A DNA stretch of 57,955 nucleotides, from positions 1 through 57,955 of the forward strand of contig CASEZG010000004.1 in assembly GCA_949292375.1 (NCBI GenBank), given 5' to 3'. Position 1 is the stretch's first letter. Each line of letters begins with the position of its first letter. The position numbers were made by a program, and so were the translations under genes. Shown piece by piece: positions 43,627-52,703 of this stretch. The notes beneath the pieces are model-generated. The model was not told the DNA's origin, searched no databases, and was given only the letters and a program-made list of their open reading frames with translations. Origin of the DNA: an uncultured Pseudomonadota bacterium. GTDB lineage: Bacteria; Pseudomonadota; Alphaproteobacteria; RF32; CAG-239.

Positions 43627-44452
43627 TGTAATTCCTTAAAAATCTTCTTAATCGGAGTTTGCGTAAGATAACCCACCAATAGGGACGGAAAGTAAATCTT
43701 TTGCCCAAAAGTTTGAGAATATCGCTTTTGACTTTATAATCTGCTTTTATCATGGCTTGTTTGTGGGTTAAGGAGTGGTTCTTGCCGTGATAATGGTAGA
43801 AAAACAGCACCTTTTGCAGGTTAGCTAATTTCCAGCCTTGAGCCAGAATCTGGCGGCAAAGATCATAATCTTCGGCCGGAGAATAAGCTTGATTATAAGC
43901 AATTTTGCTTTTTAAGAGGGCCGAACGACGCAACATTGATGATGAATGCATAATCGGATTGCCGCAAAGAGTTTCATAAATATCCGGATTTTGGGGTTGG
44001 CACCAGACCCAACCTAAATTGATAAATTTTTGTTTGAGTTTGCCTAATAAACCTTCAAAAGGAGGTTCGGCGCAAAAGAGTTGTCCCCAGGTTCCGAGCA
44101 TGGCGACTTCGGGATTGTGTTCCATAAATTCAAATTGTTCGGCAAGCCTGGTGGGTGCTGAAATATCATCATGGTCCATTACAGCCAAATATTCTCCCTG
44201 AGCTAAATCCATAAGTTTATTACGTGCGGCGGAGATACCTAAGTTTTTTTCTGCCTGAAAAAATTTGATACGAGAATCCGTAAAACTTTTGATGATTTCG
44301 GCTGAATTGTCGGTGGAGGCATCGTCTAAAAGCAAGAGCTCAAAGTCTGAAAATGTTTGATTGAGAATACTTTCAATACTCGGGCGCAGATAAGCCGCTC
44401 CGTTGTGAACGGGAATGAGAACGGATATTTTGGGGTTATTGTTTGTGCACAT
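43619..44452 (-). CDS. GT2-family glycosyltransferase
   Basis: 277 aa. N-terminal GT-A fold: ISVLIPVHNGAAYLRPSI, LLLDDASTDNSAEI, the DXD-type VMDHDD near residue 100, and ED(Y)DLC later (PAEDYDLCRQIL) as the catalytic acid region. No membrane helix. It probably adds a sugar to a surface glycan. First gene of a three-gene minus-strand unit, overlapping the next gene by 8 nt. Confidence 0.85.
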   Translation of the reverse strand: MCTNNNPKISVLIPVHNGAAYLRPSIESILNQTFSDFELLLLDDASTDNSAEIIKSFTDSRIKFFQAEKNLGISAARNKLMDLAQGEYLAVMDHDDISAPTRLAEQFEFMEHNPEVAMLGTWGQLFCAEPPFEGLLGKLKQKFINLGWVWCQPQNPDIYETLCGNPIMHSSSMLRRSALLKSKIAYNQAYSPAEDYDLCRQILAQGWKLANLQKVLFFYHYHGKNHSLTHKQAMIKADYKVKSDILKLLGKRFTFRPYWWVILRKLRLRRFLRNYND

Positions 44453-44466
44453 AAGTATTAAATTTT

Positions 44467-44495
44467 TGTATATTCTTTATTATATTCAGATAATA
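44467..44495 (+). promoter_or_regulatory. Candidate promoter of the methyltransferase-gtrB unit
   Basis: TTGTAT (44467-44472), 17-nt spacer, GATAAT (44490-44495), in the divergent gap after the GT2 gene. Confidence 0.45.
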
Positions 44496-44542
44496 CTATA
44501 GGAAATGTTGTTATGTCCATAAAAATAATAGGATTATGAAAC

Positions 44543-45393
44543 GTGAATATATTGAAATCAAAAAAATCTGAATTAGAAGAGTTGGAATATTCTGGAGAGC
44601 GTTTTATTCCGATGGAAAAAGTTTCTGTTATGGCATTGGAACATTATCATCGCTATTATTTTGCAAGGTCATTTTGTGAGGGAAAAAAGTTTTGGATTTT
44701 GCTTGCGGTGAAGGTTATGGTTGTTCTGTCTTACGGCAAAGCGCAAAGGAAGTTTATGGCTGTGATATTTCTGAAAAAGCTATAAGACATGCGGCGCAAA
44801 AGTATAAGAATATCAAATTTTCTGTTGCATCTGTGACGGAAAATATTTTTGCGGATAATTCTTTTGATGTTATTACGTGTTTTGAAACAATAGAACATAT
44901 TGAGGCTGAGGCTCAAGCAAAAGCTCTGGAAAATTTTGCAAAATATCTTAAGCCGGAAGGACTTTTATTGGTTTCAACTCCTAATTTGGCGTCGCCTTTA
45001 TGGGTGCCAAATTCTTTTCATAAAAAGGAGTTTGATGAAAAAGAGTTTTATGAGTTTCTTCGTCAATATTTTTCGTATGTACATATTATAGGACAAGATA
45101 TTTCTTGTGTTAGCTTTATGGGAGATTTTAATTCTTCTTCTTACCTTCAAATACCAGAGTTGTCCCAGGAGCATGCTCCTCGTTATTTGATTGCACTTTG
45201 TTCTCAGAAACCTCTTCCAAAAATTATAAAGACGTTTTCGGTTGACATTACTGGTTCATCTTTTGTAGATTTAACACATGTTAAACAGATTGTTGGTGGT
45301 TTAGCTCCGTATTTAAATAAAATAATAAAGGTGTTAGCGTTTTTTATGCCGACAAAGAAGTTGAAGTCTAAAATATTAAGATATAGGTTTTAA
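44543..45393 (+). pseudogene. SAM-dependent methyltransferase with a -1 frameshift (pseudogene or recoded)
   Basis: Two overlapping reading frames make one class I methyltransferase. The first (from GTG 44543) gives GERFIPMEKVSVMALEHYHR and ARSFCEGKK; the second continues with VLDFACGEGYGCSVL, the SAM motif I, then DISEKAIRHA and FETIEHI. They join exactly at A6-G (44683-44689). In the first frame this is A-AAA-AAG, a classic -1 slippery heptamer, and slipping there restores the family sequence, giving about 283 aa. Either the run lost one A (mutation or assembly error), or the gene uses programmed frameshifting. The unshifted product stops at 44785 and would be useless. Confidence 0.8.
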
Positions 45394-45394
45394 T

Positions 45395-46342
45395 ATGTTG
45401 CCCAAACTTGTCGTAATTATGCCTTGTTACAATGAAGAAGAAGTTTTACCTCAGACTTTTAAGGTTATCGGTACTTTACTCAAAAAGCTGATTAAGGCTA
45501 AAAAAGTTAGTCCACAGAGTAAGGTTTGTTTTATAAATGATGGAAGTAAGGACAAAACTTGGGAGCTTATTCAAAAGGCTGTCGCCAAAGAAAAGATTTT
45601 TTCCGGTATCAGCTTGTCCAGAAATTTTGGGCACCAGAAGGCTATTGTGGCCGGTATGTATGATGTCGATGCGGATTTGTATGTTACGATAGATGCGGAT
45701 TTGCAAGATGATTGCAGTGTGATAGAGCAGATGCTTGAGAAAATAAAGGACGGCTGTGAAATTGTTTATGGCGTGCGCGATAGTCGCGATACGGATACCT
45801 GGTTTAAGAAATATTCGGCTTTGGCTTTTTATAAGCTGATGAAACTTTTGGGGGTTAATATTATTTATAATCATGCGGATTTTCGGATGATGACGCGGCG
45901 CGCAGTTAATACCTTAAAGTCTTTTCCTGAGAGAAATTTGTTCTTGCGCGCAATGATGCCTTTGGTCGGCTATAAATATGACAAAGTTTATTATGACCGC
46001 AAAGCTAGACCTGCCGGCGAAACGAAATATCCGTTAATGAAGATGATGGGGTTCGCTTGGAGCGGAATCTCAAGCTTCTCAATCGTTCCGTTGCGTTTGG
46101 TTACGTTTATGGGGTTCTTTATTTGCTTTATGAGCATTTGTTTTTTGGGACTGGTTATTTATCGTTGGTCGGTTAAGGGAACTATTGTCGGTTGGGCATC
46201 GTTAGTTACGATTATTACAATTTTTTCCGGCGTACAACTTATGTCTTTGGGTATTATCGGCGAATATTTGGCTAAGGTCTTTGTTGAGGTTAAAAATCGA
46301 CCGCTTTATATTGTTGATGAGAAAATAGGCTTCGATAATTAA
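45395..46342 (+). CDS. GtrB/DPM1-like polyprenyl-phosphate glycosyltransferase
   Basis: 315 aa, 1 nt after the methyltransferase stop. GT2 domain with VVIMPCYNEEEVLPQTF, INDGSKDKTW, TIDADLQDD (DXD) and the acceptor part RKARPAGETKYPLMKM, then two C-terminal membrane helices. Such enzymes move glucose or another sugar from a nucleotide donor onto undecaprenyl phosphate. It likely works with the GtrA-like protein and the membrane GT encoded on the other strand. Confidence 0.88.
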   Translation: MLPKLVVIMPCYNEEEVLPQTFKVIGTLLKKLIKAKKVSPQSKVCFINDGSKDKTWELIQKAVAKEKIFSGISLSRNFGHQKAIVAGMYDVDADLYVTIDADLQDDCSVIEQMLEKIKDGCEIVYGVRDSRDTDTWFKKYSALAFYKLMKLLGVNIIYNHADFRMMTRRAVNTLKSFPERNLFLRAMMPLVGYKYDKVYYDRKARPAGETKYPLMKMMGFAWSGISSFSIVPLRLVTFMGFFICFMSICFLGLVIYRWSVKGTIVGWASLVTIITIFSGVQLMSLGIIGEYLAKVFVEVKNRPLYIVDEKIGFDN

Positions 46343-46366
46343 ATTTTTAAGGAAATTAACATTTTG

Positions 46367-46395
46367 TTGAATATATTGGTTTAGAGTGCTATAAA
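46367..46395 (+). promoter_or_regulatory. clpP promoter (extended -10)
   Basis: TTGAAT (46367-46372), 17-nt spacer, TATAAA (46390-46395) preceded by TGC, an extended -10. The start would be about 46402, 26 nt before the clpP ATG. Confidence 0.55.
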
Positions 46396-46427
46396 AGTTT
46401 AATCTGCCAATGAATAAGGAAAACAAA

Positions 46428-47057
46428 ATGGTTGCAAGAAGTTCTATTGAGGTGTTTGACAGCACTTTGGTCCCGATGGTTATTGAACAGACCTCTAAAG
46501 GTGAGCGTTCGTTTGATATTTATTCCAGACTTTTGAAGGAAAGAATCATCTTCCTGACAGGTGAGGTTAATGATGAGGTTTCGTCCCTTGTTTGTGCTCA
46601 GTTGCTGTTTTTGGAATCTGAAAATCCCAAAAAAGATATTTTCCTTTATATCAATTCTCCGGGAGGCGTTATTACTTCCGGTATGGCTATGTATGATACA
46701 ATGCAATATATTAGCTGCGATGTGGCGACAATGTGTATTGGTCAGGCTTGCTCTATGGGATCTTTCTTGCTTGCCGGTGGGGCAAAAGGCAAACGCTTCT
46801 CTTTGCCAAATGCTCAGATTATGATTCATCAACCTTCCGGCGGTGCTAAAGGACAAGCGACGGATATTGAAATTCAGGCAAAACTGATTTTGGATATGCG
46901 CAAACGCTTGAACAGCATTTATGCCAAAAATACGGGGCAGAAGCTTTCGGTTATTGAGAAAGCTATGGATCGCGATAATTTTATGACCCCAGAAGAAGCC
47001 AAAAAGTTCGGCTTGATTGACCATATTGTTACCAACCGCGATGAGATTATTAAATAG
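46428..47057 (+). CDS. clpP: ATP-dependent Clp protease proteolytic subunit
   Basis: 209 aa from ATG 46428 (AAGGAAA 6-12 nt upstream); ATG 46410 lies before that site. Serine protease with the catalytic Ser in [11 protein letters not shown], His in MIHQPSGG, and Asp later in [11 protein letters not shown]...MDRDNFM. It forms a 14-mer and pairs with ClpX, whose gene follows 8 nt later. Confidence 0.97.
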   Translation: MVARSSIEVFDSTLVPMVIEQTSKGERSFDIYSRLLKERIIFLTGEVNDEVSSLVCAQLLFLESENPKKDIFLYINSPGGVITSGMAMYDTMQYISCDVATMCIGQACSMGSFLLAGGAKGKRFSLPNAQIMIHQPSGGAKGQATDIEIQAKLILDMRKRLNSIYAKNTGQKLSVIEKAMDRDNFMTPEEAKKFGLIDHIVTNRDEIIK

Positions 47058-47065
47058 GTGAAAAA

Positions 47066-48328
47066 ATGAGTGATAAAGATAATAATAACGGTGAAGTTTT
47101 ATGCTGCTCTTTCTGCGGAAAAAGCCAGAATGAAGTAAAAAAGTTGGTGGCCGGTCGCGGTGTTTATATCTGTGATGAATGTATTGAAGTTTGTATCAAT
47201 ATTGTTGCAGATGAAATGAACGAAATGGCTAAGGAAGAAGGCGGCAATACTGCAGAAAAACTTCCGACCCCTTCCAAAATTAAGGAATTTTTGGATCAGT
47301 ACGTTATTGGTCAAGACCAAGCTAAAAAGGTTTTGTCTGTGGCGGTATACAACCATTATAAACGTCTGAACTGCAAAAAGACTTCTAAAGATATTGAAGT
47401 ATCTAAGTCAAACGTTATTCTTATCGGTTCAACAGGTTCCGGTAAAACTTTGTTGGCACAAACTTTGGCCAAGATTTTGGATGTTCCGTTTGCTATTGCT
47501 GATGCGACGACTTTAACCGAAGCCGGATATGTCGGTGAGGATGTTGAAAATATCATTCTCAAACTGGTACAGGCTGCAAATTATGATATTGAAAAAGCTC
47601 AGCGTGGTATAGTTTATATTGATGAGATTGATAAGATTACACGTAAAACCGATGGCCCGTCTATTACTCGAGATGTTTCGGGTGAGGGTGTGCAGCAAGC
47701 CTTGTTGAAAATTATTGAGGGTACGGTTGCCAATGTGCCGCCGCAAGGAGGACGTAAGCATCCGCAACAAGAATTTTTGCACGTTGACACAACGAATATT
47801 TTGTTTATTTGTGGCGGTGCTTTTGCCGGACTCGAAAAAATTGTCAGCCGCAGAGGCAACGAGACTTCTATTGGTTTTGGTGCGAAGGTCGCCTCTAAGG
47901 AAGAGCGTGGAATCGGCGAAATTTTGAAAGATGTTCAGCCTGAAGATTTGCTTAAATATGGTTTGATTCCTGAGTTTGTTGGTCGTTTGCCGGTTATTGC
48001 TACCTTAGATGATTTGAACGAAGATGCTTTGGTTAAGGTTTTAGCCGAGCCTAAAAATGCCTTGGTTAAACAATATGCTACTTTGTTTGATATGGAAGGT
48101 GTTAAACTAACAATTACTGATGAAGCTTTGCGTGCGATTGCCAAAAAAGCTATTGAACGCAAAACCGGTGCTCGTGGTCTGCGTGCCATTATGGAAGATA
48201 ATTTGCTTGAGTTGATGTATGATATTCCGGATAAGAAAAATGTTTCTGAAATCATTATCAACGAAGAAGTGGTTAATGAGCACAAAGAACCGGTCTTTGT
48301 TTATAAAAAAGAAGAAAAATCAGCTTAA
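47066..48328 (+). CDS. clpX: ATP-dependent Clp protease ATP-binding subunit ClpX
   Basis: 420 aa. N-terminal four-Cys zinc domain ([11 protein letters not shown]...ICDECIEVC), Walker [13 protein letters not shown], Walker [17 protein letters not shown] pore region, and the sensor-2 [11 protein letters not shown]. Unfoldase for ClpP. Cotranscribed with clpP and closed by a terminator; lon, which often follows, is 4.9 kb away. Confidence 0.97.
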   Translation: MSDKDNNNGEVLCCSFCGKSQNEVKKLVAGRGVYICDECIEVCINIVADEMNEMAKEEGGNTAEKLPTPSKIKEFLDQYVIGQDQAKKVLSVAVYNHYKRLNCKKTSKDIEVSKSNVILIGSTGSGKTLLAQTLAKILDVPFAIADATTLTEAGYVGEDVENIILKLVQAANYDIEKAQRGIVYIDEIDKITRKTDGPSITRDVSGEGVQQALLKIIEGTVANVPPQGGRKHPQQEFLHVDTTNILFICGGAFAGLEKIVSRRGNETSIGFGAKVASKEERGIGEILKDVQPEDLLKYGLIPEFVGRLPVIATLDDLNEDALVKVLAEPKNALVKQYATLFDMEGVKLTITDEALRAIAKKAIERKTGARGLRAIMEDNLLELMYDIPDKKNVSEIIINEEVVNEHKEPVFVYKKEEKSA

Positions 48329-48350
48329 ATTTTATACGATAGTTTTAATA

Positions 48351-48378
48351 AAAAGCCCTCAGTAAAGAGGGCTTTTGC
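48351..48378. terminator. Bidirectional terminator between clpX and dut
   Basis: AAAAGCCCTC (48351-48360), AGTAAA loop, GAGGGCTTTT (48367-48376). Confidence 0.8.
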
Positions 48379-48858
48379 TTATCTTCTGCCGGAAGAACCA
48401 AAACCGCCTTCGCCGCGTTTTGTTTGAAATTTATTTTCAAAGTCATCATTGCTAACTTCTTCAAATTCGGCTTTGTAGGGGAAGGGGCATTCTATCTGTG
48501 CGATTTTGTCCCCACTTTGCACCGTGTATGGTTCTTTGCCAGTATTGAGCAAAATAACCATCGGTTCTCCTCTATAATCCGTGTCAATAATTCCGCCAAT
48601 CGGGATAATTCCGTGTTTGGCGGCTAATCCGCTTCGACCATTTACTCTTAACCAAAATGGGGCTTCCGGCGCAAATTTTACGCCGGTTGGGCACATAAAA
48701 CGCTCTTGCGGTAAGATGGTGTGGGGGGCTTTTATAGATGCGCAAATGTCGAAGCAAGCCGCATCTTCCGTAGCGTAGCGCAGATTGTTCGGACTCTCAA
48801 CATAATGTGGTAATTTGGTATAAAATATTTTAAAATATTGGGTTTGAACTTTACTCAT
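48379..48858 (-). CDS. dut: dUTP diphosphatase
   Basis: 159 aa; the start at 48858 is chosen because AAGAGGAAAA is right upstream and the family begins here (the ORF extends 44 residues upstream without similarity). Trimeric dUTPase motifs: AACFDICAS (motif 1), NGRSGLAAKHGI (motif 3), IDTDYRGE, DKIAQIECPF and the P-loop-like RGEGGFGSSGR at the end. It hydrolyses dUTP to dUMP. Confidence 0.95.
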   Translation of the reverse strand: MSKVQTQYFKIFYTKLPHYVESPNNLRYATEDAACFDICASIKAPHTILPQERFMCPTGVKFAPEAPFWLRVNGRSGLAAKHGIIPIGGIIDTDYRGEPMVILLNTGKEPYTVQSGDKIAQIECPFPYKAEFEEVSNDDFENKFQTKRGEGGFGSSGRR

Positions 48859-48885
48859 TTTTTTCCTCTTTTGTTGCTTTGCTAG

Positions 48886-48914
48886 ATTGTAAAAGAGAAA
48901 GAAGTTGTTTTGAA
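48886..48914 (-). promoter_or_regulatory. Candidate dut promoter
   Basis: On the minus strand TTCAAA, 17-nt spacer, TACAAT; about 25 nt before the dut start. The upstream barrel gene is closed by its own terminator, which fits a separate dut start. Confidence 0.4.
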
Positions 48915-48936
48915 GAAAATGTTTTTTATTGTGTAT

Positions 48937-48967
48937 AAAAAAACTGCCTTGTTTTACAAGGCAGTTT
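48937..48967 (-). terminator. Terminator of the outer membrane barrel gene
   Basis: Read on the minus strand: AAACTGCCTTG, short loop, CAAGGCAGTTT followed by TTTT. Perfect 11-bp stem. Confidence 0.85.
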
Positions 48968-48990
48968 GATTCAATTTCAGTCAAGTCCAA

Positions 48991-49545
48991 TTAGAAATTG
49001 TATCTAACACCGGCAGAAAACTCATTGATGTCGTTTAATTCGCTGTTTTGCAGATATACATGACGATACATACCACGGACAGCCCAGTTTTCATCAATGT
49101 TGTATTGAGCACCTAAGTTAGCGCGAATACCGAGAGCTTCTTCTTTGTCTGCTGAGATGCCTTGCTCTCTGTATTTCATTTCATATTGACCAAGACCAAG
49201 ACCTGCAATCAATTCAACTTCCTGATCGCAGCCTAAAGGCAGATAACCCAGAGCATCTACACCATAGTTTTGGATGCGAGAAGATACTTTAGCACCGTCT
49301 GATGTGGTGTTTTTTTCGTTTAAAGATCTCTGATAGAAAGCTTCTAAACCGAAGTTGTCTGTCATTTTGGCACCAGCTACGAGAGAGAGGTTGTTGTAGT
49401 CATCTTCAACAAAATCTCTTGCTTCATAGTCCATACCATAGCTAGAGTAATTGTAGTCCAAACCAACATAGGGTTTGATTTCTGCATTGGCGGCGTTTAC
49501 GGCAAATAAGCTGGCAACACCGGCGAGGAGTAAAGTTTTCTTCAT
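48991..49545 (-). CDS. Small outer membrane beta-barrel protein
   Basis: 184 aa from the ATG of MKKTLLLAG (49545), which has AAAGGA 10 nt upstream; an ATG three codons earlier is too close to that site. Signal peptide MKKTLLLAGVASLFAVNAANA, cleavage before EIKPYVGLDY. The mature part alternates polar and hydrophobic residues and ends in VRYNF, the C-terminal Phe signature for BamA insertion. Eight-stranded OmpA/OmpW-like porin family is the closest guess. Own terminator; probably abundant. Confidence 0.82.
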   Translation of the reverse strand: MKKTLLLAGVASLFAVNAANAEIKPYVGLDYNYSSYGMDYEARDFVEDDYNNLSLVAGAKMTDNFGLEAFYQRSLNEKNTTSDGAKVSSRIQNYGVDALGYLPLGCDQEVELIAGLGLGQYEMKYREQGISADKEEALGIRANLGAQYNIDENWAVRGMYRHVYLQNSELNDINEFSAGVRYNF

Positions 49546-49706
49546 ATAGTTCATATCCTTTTACTAGTTAAAGAATAGCAAAATACCAGTACATCTGATA
49601 TTTCTATCTATTGGATTTGACTGAAGTTTTATCCAATATGATATAAACCTTATTATAACTTTTTTGTTTTGGCAAGCTTATTCGTATTTTTTTTTAGTAT
49701 GTAAAT

Positions 49707-50660
49707 TTATATAAACTCTTGAATAAACGAAAGAAGAGCTGCTTGATTTTCCCAGAGAATATCAATTTCCAGAACATTAAAGTTTTTTTGAAGTTCGGAT
49801 GGGATTTTTACGAAGTCTTTACTGGTCGTAAATAACAAGGCGTTTTCTTTTTTAGCCATGTCTATGAGTTTAATTAGTTCAGCTTTGTTGTATTGATGGT
49901 GATCAGGAAAGTCTATTGTTTGAAGCAGATTGAACCCTAATTCTCTGAGTGAGGTGTAAAACTTTTCCGGACGTCCGATGCCTGCAAAGGCAATGATATT
50001 ATTGTTATTGACGGAGGGTTTGGTTGCGATAACTTTTCCATTAAAAATGGGAAGATTACGGATTTTTTTGGTCAGGTTATGTTTGTCTTCTCCCAGAATA
50101 ATGATGGCTTGGGCTCTTTTGATGCCTTCATCGAAATTTTCTCGCAGAGGGCCAGCGGGAACGCATAGTCCATTGCCAATTCCGATGCCTCCATCAAATA
50201 CTAAAAAGGATAAGTTTTTGTATAAACCAGGGTTTTGGAAACCATCATCCATAATGATTATTTCTGCACCATGATTTAAGGCTTTTTGTGCGGCAGCAAA
50301 ACGATTGGGGTTGATAACCACAGGAGCTTGTCTGGCCAGTAAAAGAGGTTCATCTCCGACTTCTGAGGCTTTGTGTTTTTGCTTGTCAACCAGAATATCT
50401 TTTAGCTTTCCTCCATATCCTCTTGAAACAAAAAAAGGTTTCTTTCCCTCTTGTTGTAACAGTTTGGCAATGGATATGGCTACGGGGGTTTTTCCGGTTC
50501 CTCCGGCTGTTATGTTTCCAATACAGATGACCGGTTTGGTAATTTTTTGCGGAATAATGTGATTTATGCGTAGGCTTGTGACCCACGCATAAATCTTACC
50601 CAAGGGTTTGAGGGTTGTAGATGTTATGTTTGAAGATGTCCAGAAAGAAGGGGTCTTCAT
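49707..50660 (-). CDS. lpxK: Tetraacyldisaccharide 4'-kinase
   Basis: 317 aa. Walker A ITAGGTGKTPVAISIA near residue 50-65, VSRGYGG, IIMDDGFQNP and CVPAGPLRE. It phosphorylates the 4' position of the lipid A precursor at the inner membrane. Overlaps waaA by 4 nt, a functional pair because Kdo is added to its product. Confidence 0.96.
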   Translation of the reverse strand: MKTPSFWTSSNITSTTLKPLGKIYAWVTSLRINHIIPQKITKPVICIGNITAGGTGKTPVAISIAKLLQQEGKKPFFVSRGYGGKLKDILVDKQKHKASEVGDEPLLLARQAPVVINPNRFAAAQKALNHGAEIIIMDDGFQNPGLYKNLSFLVFDGGIGIGNGLCVPAGPLRENFDEGIKRAQAIIILGEDKHNLTKKIRNLPIFNGKVIATKPSVNNNNIIAFAGIGRPEKFYTSLRELGFNLLQTIDFPDHHQYNKAELIKLIDMAKKENALLFTTSKDFVKIPSELQKNFNVLEIDILWENQAALLSFIQEFI

Positions 50661-51922
50661 TCTCCTATGTATCCTTTTACTTTATCTACAATACCATCTA
50701 GAACTTTAGCTTCACTGTGGGCCCATTCGTAGGCTTGATTGCGTTTTTTCTCAAGCAGTTCCGGTTCTGTGAGCATTTGCAGAACAAAAGCCTCAAGTTC
50801 TTGAGCATCATTAACTTGTGTTACAGCCTCGGCTTTTTGAGCGCGATTCATGGCGTCAGTGAAGTTAAACATATGTGGGCCTACAACGACGGCGTCTCTC
50901 ATACGTGAGGGCTCCATGAAGTTTTGTCCGCCGTGAGGGATGAGCGAACCTCCGATAAATACAAGCGGAGAAAGGTCGTACCAGATGCCGACTTCTCCAA
51001 TAGTATCAGCAATATATACTTCAACCTCATCCGTAATTTTTTCGCCTTTTGAGCGAAGAGCCGTTTTAAGTCCGAGATTGTTTAATTCATCTTGAATCTC
51101 AGGTCCACGATTGGGATGACGGGGGGCAATGATGGTCAAAAGTCCGGGAACTTTTTCTTCAATGCGTTTTAAAAACTTACCAATTTGCAGCTCTTCATTG
51201 TGGTGGGTTGAGCTTACATTCCAGAGTGGTCTGTTGCCGATTTGTGCTGCAATTTCTTTTCTTTTTTCGGGGTCAACCGGAGGTTGGAAGCCGGCATATT
51301 TTAAGTTTCCAAGGCAGATGGCATCTTTTGCTCCAAGTACTTGCAAACGGCGAGCATCTTCATCAGACTGACCAATGCAAAGAGTGAAACAATCCAACAG
51401 CTCTTTGCAGATGAAGTCGAATTGTTGCCAACGTTTGAATGATTTGTTAGAAATTCGACCATTAACCAGCAAAAGCGGGATTTTTTTGCTTTTTATTCCG
51501 GAAAGCATTGATGGCCACAAGTCAGATTCAAACCACAAAACTAAATCCGGTTTCCAGTGACGTAAGAATTTTGTTGTAAAGGCCGGATTATCTATCGGAA
51601 TATATTGGTGGAAAGCACGTTCGGGAAGACGTTTACCCATAACATCCGCAGATGTAACTGTGCCTGTGGTTACCATTATATGAATGTTGGGGTATAATTC
51701 CAGCAGACGCGTGATTAAGGGCAACATAGACAGAGATTCACCAACAGAAGCTCCATGAAACCAAATCAGTTTTCCTTCGGGTCTTGGTTTTTCGGGACAA
51801 CCAATGCGTTCGTTAAAACGATTTATATCTTCTTTGCCGTTTTGTTTGCGCTTGTTTATATAGCGTTTGATTACCAAGGGGTAAAGAATACGAATTAAGC
51901 ATTTGTATATACGAATAAACAT
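50657..51922 (-). CDS. waaA: Kdo transferase
   Basis: 421 aa GT30 enzyme. N-terminal membrane segment, then WFHGASVGESLSMLPL (acceptor loop with the conserved Glu), HQYIPIDNPAFTTKFLRHWKPDLVLWFESDLWP, LVNGRISNKSFKRW, APRHPNRGPEI and IGGSLIPHGGQNFMEPS. It transfers Kdo from CMP-Kdo to lipid A. Between a DUF374 acyltransferase and lpxK, an order common in alphaproteobacteria. Confidence 0.96.
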   Translation of the reverse strand: MFIRIYKCLIRILYPLVIKRYINKRKQNGKEDINRFNERIGCPEKPRPEGKLIWFHGASVGESLSMLPLITRLLELYPNIHIMVTTGTVTSADVMGKRLPERAFHQYIPIDNPAFTTKFLRHWKPDLVLWFESDLWPSMLSGIKSKKIPLLLVNGRISNKSFKRWQQFDFICKELLDCFTLCIGQSDEDARRLQVLGAKDAICLGNLKYAGFQPPVDPEKRKEIAAQIGNRPLWNVSSTHHNEELQIGKFLKRIEEKVPGLLTIIAPRHPNRGPEIQDELNNLGLKTALRSKGEKITDEVEVYIADTIGEVGIWYDLSPLVFIGGSLIPHGGQNFMEPSRMRDAVVVGPHMFNFTDAMNRAQKAEAVTQVNDAQELEAFVLQMLTEPELLEKKRNQAYEWAHSEAKVLDGIVDKVKGYIGE

Positions 51923-51935
51923 GATTTTACCTTCT

Positions 51936-52688
51936 TTATTTGTTTTTGGGGTAACGTTTCTTTTTTGGGGTACTGCCCGGAGTTATTTTTTCAATGCCCA
52001 TGGCTTTGTCTGCCGCGAAGCATATGTTGTTTAGTTCGGTTTCTATTTTTAACCGAATTGTTTCTAACATTTGTTCGGAAGCATCTTCCGGAACAAAATA
52101 GGGACCGATGAGCTCGCAAATTCCCTCAGAAAAGGGAATGGGAAGCATCATTTTGTCCCATGATTTATGAATGATTTTTGAGCCTTTTACACTGCAAGCA
52201 ATGGCGTAAATAGGTTGTCCGCTTTTCTGAGCAAAGTAAAGAGGACTTTTGTTTAGTTTCATATTGGGACCTTTGGGGCCATCTGGAATGACAACAATGG
52301 ATTCATTTTTTTTCAGCGTATTTAGTAGCTGTTTGGCTGCGCCAACGGCGTTTTCGTTGCTTGAGCCGCCAATCGTCTTAATGCCGCATCTTTCTAAAAA
52401 TCCGGCAATTAATCGACCATCTTGGTGCAATGAAACTAGAGCATTTAGCGGAAATTTTTTATTCCAAAAATAAGGGTATAGCATCGCTCGTCCATGCCAT
52501 CCGATAAGAATTACACTTTTGTTTTTTGGTAAATCGGAATAGAATTTTTCAAGTCCTTTGGTTTGCCATTTGGTGGTTTTGCCGATGAGCAAAGCATAAT
52601 AAAAAATGATTTCGCTGATTATCTTGGTAGCAATGCTTGAGCGAAGAATCTTTTTTAAGGTTTTTTTTAGTGCTTTTGCTATGGTCAT
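51936..52688 (-). CDS. DUF374-family acyltransferase-like protein
   Basis: 250 aa. A basic, hydrophobic N-terminus is followed by the DUF374 motif region: LIGWHGRAMLYPYF (His in the acyltransferase H-box position), HQDGRLIAGFLERCG, GGSSNENAVGAAKQL and IPDGPKGPNM. DUF374 is related to lysophospholipid acyltransferases, and the Helicobacter lipid A acyltransferase LpxJ is in this family. Here it directly precedes waaA and lpxK, so a secondary lipid A acyltransferase role is plausible. No lpxL or lpxM is in the window. The C-terminal 15 residues are Lys/Pro-rich. Confidence 0.8.
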   Translation of the reverse strand: MTIAKALKKTLKKILRSSIATKIISEIIFYYALLIGKTTKWQTKGLEKFYSDLPKNKSVILIGWHGRAMLYPYFWNKKFPLNALVSLHQDGRLIAGFLERCGIKTIGGSSNENAVGAAKQLLNTLKKNESIVVIPDGPKGPNMKLNKSPLYFAQKSGQPIYAIACSVKGSKIIHKSWDKMMLPIPFSEGICELIGPYFVPEDASEQMLETIRLKIETELNNICFAADKAMGIEKITPGSTPKKKRYPKNK

Positions 52689-52703
52689 GGTTTGAGAGAT
52701 ACT

